DNA of 64,000 nt from Sycon ciliatum (lineage: Eukaryota; Porifera; Calcarea; Leucosolenida; Sycettidae), in contig NC_088655.1 of the NCBI RefSeq assembly GCF_964019385.1, positions 402,758 to 466,757 on the forward strand, given 5' to 3'. A program made the position numbers and the translations under genes. Shown here one piece after another: positions 53,793-63,036 of the stretch (its first letter is position 1; each line of letters starts with the position of its first letter). Under the pieces are notes generated by a model, which was not told the origin of the DNA, searched no databases, and saw only the letters and a list, made by a program, of their open reading frames with translations.

Positions 53793-53990
53793 AGTGCTGT
53801 CAGCCACTGGTGGCACTAGCAAGTGTGCATCGGCCCTGTTCAAGCGTCTTGCCAGCATGCTATCTGACAAGCTGAAGGAGCCGTACTCCGTGACGATGGC
53901 ATGGCTTCGCTGCAAGCTAAGCTTTGCATTAGTCCGAGCTAGCGTGATGTGCCTTCGTGGGGCAAGATCATCATCCGCACACCTAGTCAG
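53793..53990 (+). pseudogene. C-terminal relic of the CXC/RT/endonuclease retroelement family
   Basis: VLSATGGTSKCASALFKRLA, SDKLKEPY and FALVRASVMCLRGARSS match the very C-terminus of the intact element at 62636-62815 (VLSASGGYGKHANALFTRIA, EKSKEPY, FALVRCGAMCLRGSRS). Everything upstream is missing. It is an older, diverged copy. Confidence 0.8.
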
Positions 53991-54427
53991 TTGGCCGGTT
54001 TCTCAAAAAGTGCTCGTTTCTGATTTCCTGTGTCGATTTGAGTCCAACATTTCGTGGGTGGTTAGACGTGTTGGAGATCGGCAGGGCAAACAATTTCGCG
54101 CTTGGGTGCCTCTTCTGCGTTGGGGCTGAAGGGAGTTACGGCGACTTGTTTGAATACGAAGACGAACACTGTGCAAATTAAGCGCATGCTCAAAACACGC
54201 ATATGCGAATTCTGCGCAAGTGAAAAGGATGATGACGTCCGCCCACGACTAAATTTCAAACTTACTTGACTGTTTCGACAATATTATTGTGTTTTTGCTT
54301 TCATCCAATGCCGATCGCATGGCCTCTCTAAGTTTCTTTGCCGATCTGTCCGACAACCTAGACAGGTAGATGGCAGATAAGAAGGTGCAAGTGTTTATGA
54401 TTCCTGTTGTTAGTTGTCTTGTTCGAC

Positions 54428-55524
54428 ATGGCAGACGATTTGGGGCCGGAAACTGTTTCCTTGGCGAAAGCTTCAGGTGAAGGAGTGAAATGCATTTGTC
54501 ACAACCCGAATTTTCCTGCTCATCAGCCTCTCAAGCGCTTGACGGAGACTACCTGGACTACCCTATGGAATGCAGCTGAGACGAAGAGAGATGACACTTG
54601 GATGTCGATCGGAAATCTTGATAGAGAAACTTGCGGCGAAGTTCTATACCACAAAGCCTGCTACAAGTGGTACACAAACAAAAAGACTTTGAAGAAGACT
54701 GCCGTTGCTGAGTCTGTCCGGCCCGTCGAGGCTGTTGGTGGCGACGAAGGCAGTGAAGGTGATGATGATGATGATGATGACACTGATGACAGCGAGCCTG
54801 AGCAAAGAGATGTTGAGCCCCCCAAAAAGCGGACCCGTTCCAGTGGGAGCCAGACAGATTTAAATTTGTGCCTATTCTGCCAGCACCTGTCAAAAAGAAG
54901 AAGTGGGAAAAAGGAGCCACTGACCCAATGGATATCGTTCAGTGCGAGCAATAACATCGTCAATGCTGCAACAATTCGCAGTGACTCGCGGGTCTTGAGG
55001 GAGGTGTCTGGTGGAGATGCAATCGCCAGGGAAATCAAGTATCACCGCTCGTGCCTGGCCAACTACACAAGGCGTTCTGCTCTCGGTCCCCACCCCCTGC
55101 TCAGCTCCCACCATGCGCCGATAGCTTGGAGCAGCACGTCAAACGGGCCAACTACCAGGCTGGTGTGTGGAAACGGGCACTGGTCGCATCCCCAGACCTA
55201 CCCAGCATCAGTGATCATGGATGGAGGGTAGACGACTCTAATGTCATGATCATGTGGGGTCTTCTTCCTCCTGCACCACCAGAGCTGATGGCGATCATCC
55301 GGTGTGCCTGCGCCACTGGATGTTCAACGCGCCGGTGCTCATGCCTACAGTCCTCCATTTCTTGCACCGATGCATGCCAATGCAGTTCCTGCGCGAATCC
55401 GCACAATGCTGTGTCCGAAGTGCTTGCGGCACCTACACTTCATGGAGACAATGAAGACAGTGCTGATGATGAAGATGGTCAAACTGATGATGTTGACAAC
55501 CCCTCCCACGAGATCGTGGAATAA
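54428..55524 (+). pseudogene. Gene remnant with paired Cys/His modules and a CXC-like tail
   Basis: The first frame (from ATG 54428) has CICHNP, YHKACYKWYTNKK, an acidic D-run with PPKKRTR, then CLFCQ and YHRSCLANYTRR. A frame change near 55095 leads to SLEQHVKRANYQAGVWKRAL, GWRVDDSNVMIMWGLLPPAP and a Cys-rich tail, CACATGCSTRRCSC, CTDACQCSSC, like the tesmin/TSO1 CXC type. I recall this head and tail from long uncharacterised sponge and cnidarian proteins with hundreds of residues between them. Here the middle is missing, so the copy is probably internally deleted. Function unknown. Confidence 0.6.
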
Positions 55525-55672
55525 CTGCTGAACATCAGCTTTCCATGGATTTCTGGTCACGGTAAGGCCTGTTTGATTTCCCTAAGTATGTTTCAAGTGT
55601 GAATGTTAGTCAAGTGTCAGGTAGTTACTTGTAAGTTTTTCATGGCTGTGTGTTGTGCATGATTGTACACAC

Positions 55673-56045
55673 CAGGGGCGTAGGAGGGGTTTTGGAAGTG
55701 GTACGACCGAAGGCCGTTTTGGAGGGGGGTCCGGGGGACCTTCCGCGGGAAAATTTTGTAAAAATGACACAAAATCCTGCGTTCTGGGAACTTCTGGCAC
55801 AGTTTATAAAGTCATAATTTCACGGTCAGAAGAGACGTGCATGGACATGCACAGATGCACGGCAGATCTACGAGTACGAGTCTAGAAAAAGGTCAAAGTC
55901 TGATGCGCATGCCATATGCGCATACATGTATGCATCGATGGATCCTGATTTTTTTATTATGGTATTGCACGTTCCGGACGGACCACACTTTTCGAAAAGT
56001 GGTACGGCCATGGTCGTACCAGTCGTAGCGGGTGCTACGCCCCTG
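55673..56045. mobile_element. hAT-like MITE (373 bp)
   Basis: The ends are CAGGGGCGTAG (55673) and CTACGCCCCTG (56035-56045), the terminal style of hAT transposons. An internal inverted pair GGTACGACC / GGTCGTACC extends the similarity. I see no clear 8-bp target duplication. No transposase. Confidence 0.65.
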
Positions 56046-57690
56046 ACTGTTGGTCCAAGCAAGGTAGCTTCCATGTAAAACATACTGTAAGATAGTCTAC
56101 ATCAGGATATGTGTGCATAGCCTTCCATAGTACATAGAAGTATCACGCCATCACAGATCTTCTGCGTGAACGCGTTCTGTGCCTGGCAGATGTTTCCTTT
56201 GGTGCTGAGACAGGTCATGTATTTGTGTGTGTTGGCTTACAGTGTTTACACCGGGGAAGTGAGCTGCGTTCAACCAAGTGTAGCTGGCAGTCCCCAACAG
56301 AGCATTCCAGGTCAACCACTTCCATCGTGCTTTTCGACAGCGCGCCTCAGTATGTTCGCTGTGCACTTGTACCTGGTCATGTTCCATGCTATTTCTACTG
56401 TTTGCCTGTACAGGTTATGCCAGCATACTTACTAGTCCTACCGATACTGTCACTGCAAGTAACTAGGTTATAAGTCACCCGTGCTTGACAACCTAGCATA
56501 GCAGTCACTGACTCCTCTCTCCACATTGAATGGCTACACTGCATTGCCTAGACGCATCCCAAAGCCTCTCATTGTGTATTAATATTATTTCTAATGCTCG
56601 GGTTTTCTCTTGTGACCCGCGACGCCAGGCATGAAGTCATGCTCCTTGCTATATACATGTATCTCGTGGCCGTAACTTGTTAACAGAGTGTTACTGACAC
56701 TCAGTGCCAACTGCTGCAATTGCAGCTCAAATGCAAACACTGTATGTGTACGTGTTGCTGCGCATTGGTCTCTGCCTTGAGAATTCTTATCATTTTGGTG
56801 TATTTTTTAATAACAGGCGTGGGCCATCCCGTGATTTCTTAGGTGCCGGTTTTAAACATTTGCTGTGTACTTTTTATAATCACCAAATGTCCTATGACTG
56901 AGGACACCTATGATATCAAGAACAGTGTACCAAGACACTTGCTTATCTGAGGTAGACAGGCTTGATTGTGTTATAACGAGATGATTGTTTGATGGCAGTA
57001 AGGCGGTTTCCAACTGTACTTCGTGATTTGCCGATTTGTCATGCCACACTGAGTGCTCGGGCATCATCACGGACTCATACTACCAAACTATAAAATCCTG
57101 GCACACATTATGGAACTTTGAATCTAGTAATGGAACTCTGCAATAGTATAAACTAATCACAGGAGTAACTTTCTACTGTACATACCTGATTGTGCTCTAG
57201 TGTGTAGCTAGCTTTGAACCAAAAATAGTATGATATTTCAGGAACCTGAAGAGGTCTATACAGTCCACATCATCCTATCATCAAACATTCAATGTATCTG
57301 CGTGCCTGGTGTACTTTACAGTTACATAGGCAACTCGGAAAGTCGACAATACGACGTAAATTCTGCCAGTCTTTGAATGAGTCAGCGCCGTTACCATGGT
57401 TACATGATCTAAATTGTACAGGAAATTGGACACGCAGTATTCCACTCGCCGCTCCCTTATGCCCCAGCTCCGAGATGGCACCCTAGTGCCAAAACACTCC
57501 TAGAGACCCACTCTCTCAGCTAGGATAGCGCTAGAAATGTTGGACTCAAATGTACACAGGACTTTTGAAAATTGAAAGTGCCCAAGCGACTAACCGTGTC
57601 ACCAGGGACCCCGCATCTGTAGTGGTAGCCGAGGCACGTGTTTCCTTGCAGGACTGTTGAACTAAAGTCAGACATGTACATTTTTGTCTA
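56046..57690. other. Intergenic, no gene seen
   Basis: About 1.6 kb without a supported frame. CAGGCGTGGGCCATCCC at 56815 recurs near 58119 and 58200. Confidence 0.5.
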
Positions 57691-57697
57691 GAGGTCT

Positions 57698-58070
57698 AGG
57701 CTGCATTCGATTGTAGAAACTGGATCCCGATCCCCGCCGACCAGATCACTTCGATCTGACGGATACAATCGAATGTGCACAACCGATAATCCGTTTCAAG
57801 GCCTTGGCAACCGCGTTGCTACAGCTCATCCCGTAGTATCTGTACGCGTTGTGGTAAACTCTTGACCCAGTGTACGCATATTGCGAGTTTTGAGTAGATA
57901 CGAGTCGTACTATCGAAATGAATCCGTCGAATCCGTCGAATCCGTCTCTGGGAGGTGGGTTGACTGGATCCGAATCCGTGCTCTCGGGATCCGGATTCGT
58001 ACAATCGAACATGCACAAATTTGGCGAATCCGGGTCCGGGGCTGATGGATTCGTACAATCGAACATGCCT
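57698..58070. mobile_element. MITE-like element with TTCGATTGTA ends
   Basis: The left end reads AGGCTGCATTCGATTGTA and the right end, inverted, AGGCATGTTCGATTGTA. ACAATCGAA(C/T)(A/G)TG also occurs twice inside (about 57764 and 58000), and GAATCCGTC is repeated three times near 57920-57945. Confidence 0.5.
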
Positions 58071-58107
58071 CTAGTCATGTACTTGTCATGATTCTTTTCT
58101 ATTTTAT

Positions 58108-58250
58108 TCTTTTTACCAGGCGTGGGCCATCCCCTGGATTATCAAAATGGGTGCCTTATTTTTTTTCTTTTTTTTTCTTTTTCTGTTTATTCTTTTTACC
58201 AGGCGTGGGCCATCCCTGGACTATCAAAATGGGTGCCTTATATTATTTTT
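58108..58250. repeat. Tandem duplication of a CAGGCGTGGGCCATCCC block
   Basis: TTCTTTTTACCAGGCGTGGG...ATCAAAATGGGTGCCTTAT occurs twice, about 80 bp apart. The core word also occurs at 56815. Confidence 0.8.
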
Positions 58251-58357
58251 CTTATTATTTTTCTGAGTGCAATAAAGAGTTGATTCACAAAAAAAAATTT
58301 ATTGCATGCTTGACCCAAACATTCCAGAAAACGGAGAGAAACCTTTCCGACTTTCTC

Positions 58358-58790
58358 AGGCTGTGTTTACATGAAGCGTTTCAACCCGGGTTGAGTTCGA
58401 CCCGGGTCAGATTTCAACCCGCCATGTGCACAAAGTGAATGGCGCGTTTACATGACGCATTGCGCTTGACCCGGGTTGAAATTTCGCCCCGGGTTGATTT
58501 CAACCCTCCACCCAAGGGGAGGGTTGAAATCAACCCGGGTCAAGAAAATCGTACAAACGTACTTCTGTGAGTATCTCGCGCCAGGTTTGAACGGCACTGC
58601 AGATGCACATTTCGCGCGAACAGATTCACGTGACCATACAGAACTGTAGAAGTGGACTTTTGACGGCATATCAGTATTTGACCCGGGTCAACTGTCTTCA
58701 TGTAAACGCTCACCTCTTTTGTCTATCGTACAGACTTTCAACCCGGGCTGAACTCGACCCGGGTTGAAATTTCTCATGTAAACACAGCCT
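58358..58790. mobile_element. MITE with GTGTTTACATGA ends and CAACCCGGGTTGA palindromes (433 bp)
   Basis: The left end is AGGCTGTGTTTACATGA and the right end TCATGTAAACACAGCCT. Behind them CAACCCGGGTTGAGTTCGA is mirrored at the right end. Inside, CCCGGGTTGAAAT words form further hairpins, including TCAACCCTCC / GGAGGGTTGA (58501-58528). 58791-59081 holds no gene. Confidence 0.75.
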
Positions 58791-59081
58791 GAGGCTGCCG
58801 ACACAAAAAAAGTGCGCCGCTGGCCTTCCCTTTTGGTATAGTTGTACCGTACACCGTATTCAGCTAACGTAGCTGGTCCGTAAGTGGATTGGGGTACAAA
58901 TTTATGACTCTCTCCCCAGGTCGATCTGGTCGTACACTGCCGCGTTCGGAGTTGCCAAGGGCAGCTACGTGATTTGAAAACTCCGTATGGCGGAACACAG
59001 ATGCGCATGTAGTTTACGTAAGACTTTCCGTAGATCGACTACGTTTTTTACTAACGTAATTACGTTATGCGGAACCTCTCT

Positions 59082-59096
59082 ATTATAATGATATGA
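59082..59096. repeat. Left target-site duplication of the 59097-63021 retroelement
   Basis: ATTATAATGATATGA, repeated exactly at 63022-63036. Confidence 0.85.
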
Positions 59097-62000
59097 TGTG
59101 GCGGAATTTTTTTGAAATGTTGACGTAGGTACGCGTTTCTCGAGCTCCGTAGTTTTCAGTGGATTTTCCGACTTCAACGTGCCTCTCCCGCAAACCAGCC
59201 GATGCAGGGTGCCACTTGTTGCCGGTGCAACGGCAACGGCACCTGCGTTCGGTGCGAATGCATGAAGGAGGGCCGAGAGTGTCGGAATTGTCTCCCTTCG
59301 AAGAAGAACAAGTGCCGAAACAGCTCCCCGACTTCCCAACCGTCTTCTCAACCAACGGCCACAGCTACCGTACCCGCTGTTGGTGATACGGTGCCGGACC
59401 ATACTATCAGCAGGACGTCGACGAGCTCCGACAACAGAGCAACCACAGCTACGACACTAGACTCCGTACCCGTACCAAATGTCTCGAATATGCACAAGCC
59501 AGCACTGGCAGCAGTCACCGAGAGTGCAGCCGCAGTACTCACCACCACCCTACTTGCAGAGTGCAGAGACGGTCACGGACCACCTCGCACAGCCCGGTCG
59601 AGCTCGTCTCCCTGTACCCGCACTGGCAGTAGCTCCGTAGTACCCGTACATGTACAGGTGCCGAACTCGCCTGACACCAATGACAGTGCTGATGTCGATG
59701 TCGAACCTGCCAGCCAAGTGCGTGAGCCAGCGGACGTGGAGTGTGCCGATGGTGCCATGATGAATGCCAGCGGGATTGCTGTGGCGGAGCGCAGGTCAGC
59801 AAGCAGTGCGGCGGCGCCGAATCCGGACGTTACAGATCAGGAGTTGCACTCGGCTAGTAATACACCGGTCCAAGTCGCTGACCCTGACACCATCACCGAC
59901 AGCCAGGCAACGCACCTATTGGCCACACTGGATGCCGGTGAAAGCCAACCCTCTAGCACTCCCAACTTCGACACAGACGCAACAGCCACTGGGGGCCCAG
60001 CTGGATCTGCAGACGGTGCAGAGGTCCCCGACCTACCAGCCTTCCCATCACTGGACCGCACCGCATTCCGACTTGGAGAACTGACAGGGGAAGACTCTGT
60101 GACAGCCATCGTTGAGGCGTATGAGGTTGTCGTCCACTTCCGCCCCAACCTGTTCCCAGTTCCCCAGGGCACCGTCGGTCGCTCGTTCATCTCCCAGCTG
60201 AGTGCCTTCTTCCACAGCTTTGGCAGTGCCTCGGCCTCAGAAGATGTCGCACTCAAGGCGGCGATGGTCTTCCCACAGCTGATGTTACAGAACCCGCAGG
60301 GCAACCATACCAAGCCGTCTCCACAGGAACACCTAAGGAGACGTCTAGAACTTTGGCGAACAGCAAGCCTGCCGGAACTGCTCCGCGAGTCAACCACCAT
60401 CCAGAAGCAGGTCCAGGACAGGCACCAGCCAGCCGCCCGATCGACCCCCCCTGACCTGGCAAGGGCGTTCGCCGCTAATGTGTCCTCCGGCAAACTACCA
60501 TCCGCCCTCCGTCAGCTATCAAGTGGTGGCTGCAAAGGAGTTCTCAGCCTGGACACCACTGTCGGCACTGATACCACCCGTGACCTTCTTATCAGCAAAC
60601 ATCCGGCAGGGGAGCCGGCTGATGCAGAGTCTCTGCTCACGGGTGAGCCACCTGTTCAGCCCCACAGAGTGATGTTCTCAAGCCTGACCCGTGACGTCAT
60701 CCGCCGGGCCGCCCTGCACACCCACGGCGCAGCTGGGCCATCGGGCATGGACGCTGATGGATGGCGGCGCATGTGCACCGCGTTCTCCGAAGCGTCGGAT
60801 GAGCTGTGTGACTCGCTTGCAACATGCGCTCGTCGCATTGCTACCACATACGTCAACCCAGCGACACTGGAGGCGCTCGTCGCATGCAGATTAATAGCCC
60901 TTGACAAGTCGCCGGGTGTTCGACCCATTGGTATCGGCGAAGTGGCCAGGCGCATTGTTGGCAAAGCCATCCTCACTGTCACCGGGAGAGATATCCAAGA
61001 TGCAGCGGGCACCCTTCAACTGTGTGCCGGTCAGGAGTGCGGCATTGAAGCTGCCATCCATGCGATGCAAGATGTCTACCGTGAGGAGGATGCGGATGCC
61101 ATATTGCTCGCCGACGCTTCGAACGCCTTCAACCGGCTTAACCGTGAAGCCTGCCTACGGAACATCCGTCACCTCTGTCCCTCTATAGCGCCAGCTGTAA
61201 TCAACACCTACCGCCAACCATCCCGCCTATTCGTTGATGGAGAGTGCTTGCTATCGTGCGAGGGTACCACTCAGGGTGACCCTCTGGCCATGCCCGTATA
61301 TGCGCTTGGAGTCCTCCCGCTCATCAGGAAAGTTGCAGTGCCTGGTGCGAAACAGGGCTGGTATGCAGACGATGCTGCAGCCGGTGGCAAGGTAACGCCT
61401 GTTCGCCAATGGTGGGACAATCTCGTCGGCCACGGTCCTGGGTATGGCTACCACTGCAATGCCCAGAAGTCACTCCTCCTGGTCAAGCCCTCCAGGTACG
61501 CAGCTGCTATCGAGATGTTCGAGGGGACCGGTGTGCAGGTCACGTGTGATGGTTGCCGCCACCTTGGTGCACCTTTGGGCGCGGATGAGTTTATAGAACA
61601 ATTTGTCCAGTCCAAGGTCGCCACCTGGTGTGAGGAAGTTGCGCAGCTCACGACCATCGCTGCATCGCAGCCACAGGCCGCCTACTCCGCCTTCACACAG
61701 GGCCTGCAAAACACGTGGTCCTTCCTCTGCCGGACCTCCTCCATCCCGCCATCCCTGCTTGAACCGCTGGAACACGCAATCAGCGGTCGGCTCATCCCGG
61801 CCATCACGGGTCAGGCTCCACCTGGGACAACTGTTCGCTCCCTACTCTCTCTGCCTTGCCGGCTTGGGGGACTGGGTATGGCAGACCCTTGTTCAGTGGC
61901 TGAACAGTACACCTCCTCCCGAAGGATCACGGCTAGCCTCGTGTCTCGCCTGCTGGAGCAGGAGTCGTCTCTTGGCGACTCTCTGACTCAGCTCCGGACG

Positions 62001-63021
62001 GTCAAGGCGACGGTTCGGGCCGAGAAGCGGAGCGCGTTCAAGTCTATGGCTGACGCTCTTCGCTCGGATCACCGGGAGCTGGCCCCTGTTCTCGACCTGG
62101 CCTCAGAAAAGGGTGCATCCAGCTGGCTGACCTGCCGCCCCCTCAGCCGCCATGGTTTCACACTCAGCAAGGGAGACTTCCGGGATGGCCTGTGCCTCCG
62201 GTACGGCTGGACACCTCCTCGGCTCCCAAGCCTCTGCGTGTGCAGTAAGCCGCTGAATGTGAGTCACGCCCTGTCGTGCCCGTTTGGTGGCTTCCCGACG
62301 CTGCGACACAACGAGGTGAGGGACATCACCGCCAGAGCTCTAAGGCAGGTCGCTCACAACGTGACAGTGGAACCCCACCTCCAGCCCGTCACCGGAGAGG
62401 CCTTCCGCCATCGCACAGCTGTCACGGAGGAGCAAGCTCGGCTGGACGTTGCGGCTAGTGGTGTGTGGGGTGGCCGATTCGAGCGCATCTTTATTGATGT
62501 ACGGGTGTTCAACCCTTTTGCGTCTTCGAATCGTGCCACCTCCCTCGCTGCTAGCTACAGACGCCATGAACAGGAAAAGCGCCGGAAGTACGAGGAGCGA
62601 GTACGTGAAGTTGAGCATGCCTCCTTCGTGCCCGTTGTGCTCTCTGCCTCTGGTGGCTATGGCAAGCATGCCAATGCTCTTTTCACGCGGATCGCCTCTC
62701 TCCTGGCTGAGAAGAGTAAGGAGCCATACGGGCAGGTTATCTCCTTGCTGCGCTGCCGCCTTGGGTTTGCCCTGGTGCGTTGTGGTGCTATGTGCCTGCG
62801 TGGCTCAAGGAGCATGTTTGCTCCTGCCATGCCTGAGTCCCCTGCAGTGCTAGTGGCGGCGGAGGCACGCATCCAGTGAACCTGCACAGTGCAGTGATCC
62901 TACTGAGTGACAGACTCTGTAAATACTGTATCTGATGATTCGTTTTATGTGTTGATTCTTCACAAAATGTGTTATTTTGCCCGTACAAGAGGCAGTGAAA
63001 ATTTAAAAAAAAAAAAAAAAC
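59097..63021 (+). mobile_element. Full-length single-ORF non-LTR retroelement with restriction-like endonuclease region
   Basis: The 3.9-kb unit has a 105-bp leader, one ORF of 1,225 codons, a 125-bp 3' UTR and a 16-A tail (63005-63020), bounded by the exact 15-bp repeat ATTATAATGATATGA. The single ORF with RT first and a C-terminal Cys/His plus nuclease region recalls R2-like (RLE) elements, but the RT motifs are spelled differently and I cannot assign a clade. The intact ORF and perfect target duplication argue for recent mobility. Confidence 0.82.
59202..62879 (+). CDS. Reverse transcriptase with N-terminal Cys-rich module and C-terminal RLE-like nuclease
   Basis: 1,225 aa. Residues 6-38 hold nine Cys (CCRCNGNGTCVRCEC...CRNC...C), CXC-like. 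Residues 40-280 are S/T/P-rich and look disordered. The RT region starts near 505 with GAAGPSGMDADGWRRM, then KSPGVRPIGIGEVARRI (about 568), motif A LLADASNAFNRL (about 632), motif B GTTQGDPLAMPVYAL (about 690) and motif C WYADDAAAGG (about 718). The tail has LCVCSKPLNVSHALSC (CCHC-like, about 1010), RHNEVRDI, then RLDVAA...ERIFIDVRVFNP (about 1078-1104), which fits a PD-(D/E)xK nuclease. The frame is open for 26 codons before the ATG, without another ATG. Expected action: nick and copy at the target by TPRT (inference from RLE elements). Confidence 0.85.
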   Translation: MQGATCCRCNGNGTCVRCECMKEGRECRNCLPSKKNKCRNSSPTSQPSSQPTATATVPAVGDTVPDHTISRTSTSSDNRATTATTLDSVPVPNVSNMHKPALAAVTESAAAVLTTTLLAECRDGHGPPRTARSSSSPCTRTGSSSVVPVHVQVPNSPDTNDSADVDVEPASQVREPADVECADGAMMNASGIAVAERRSASSAAAPNPDVTDQELHSASNTPVQVADPDTITDSQATHLLATLDAGESQPSSTPNFDTDATATGGPAGSADGAEVPDLPAFPSLDRTAFRLGELTGEDSVTAIVEAYEVVVHFRPNLFPVPQGTVGRSFISQLSAFFHSFGSASASEDVALKAAMVFPQLMLQNPQGNHTKPSPQEHLRRRLELWRTASLPELLRESTTIQKQVQDRHQPAARSTPPDLARAFAANVSSGKLPSALRQLSSGGCKGVLSLDTTVGTDTTRDLLISKHPAGEPADAESLLTGEPPVQPHRVMFSSLTRDVIRRAALHTHGAAGPSGMDADGWRRMCTAFSEASDELCDSLATCARRIATTYVNPATLEALVACRLIALDKSPGVRPIGIGEVARRIVGKAILTVTGRDIQDAAGTLQLCAGQECGIEAAIHAMQDVYREEDADAILLADASNAFNRLNREACLRNIRHLCPSIAPAVINTYRQPSRLFVDGECLLSCEGTTQGDPLAMPVYALGVLPLIRKVAVPGAKQGWYADDAAAGGKVTPVRQWWDNLVGHGPGYGYHCNAQKSLLLVKPSRYAAAIEMFEGTGVQVTCDGCRHLGAPLGADEFIEQFVQSKVATWCEEVAQLTTIAASQPQAAYSAFTQGLQNTWSFLCRTSSIPPSLLEPLEHAISGRLIPAITGQAPPGTTVRSLLSLPCRLGGLGMADPCSVAEQYTSSRRITASLVSRLLEQESSLGDSLTQLRTVKATVRAEKRSAFKSMADALRSDHRELAPVLDLASEKGASSWLTCRPLSRHGFTLSKGDFRDGLCLRYGWTPPRLPSLCVCSKPLNVSHALSCPFGGFPTLRHNEVRDITARALRQVAHNVTVEPHLQPVTGEAFRHRTAVTEEQARLDVAASGVWGGRFERIFIDVRVFNPFASSNRATSLAASYRRHEQEKRRKYEERVREVEHASFVPVVLSASGGYGKHANALFTRIASLLAEKSKEPYGQVISLLRCRLGFALVRCGAMCLRGSRSMFAPAMPESPAVLVAAEARIQ

Positions 63022-63036
63022 ATTATAATGATATGA
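63022..63036. repeat. Right target-site duplication of the 59097-63021 retroelement
   Basis: ATTATAATGATATGA, directly after the poly(A) tail plus one C, identical to 59082-59096. Confidence 0.85.

Noticed and set aside
55655-55885. Gly-rich 76-codon frame
   Set aside because: It lies across the terminal repeat of the hAT-like MITE and is low complexity.
59097-63021. A host gene rather than a mobile element
   Set aside because: RT motifs, the poly(A) tail encoded in DNA, the exact 15-bp flanking repeat and a relic copy nearby all point to a retroelement.
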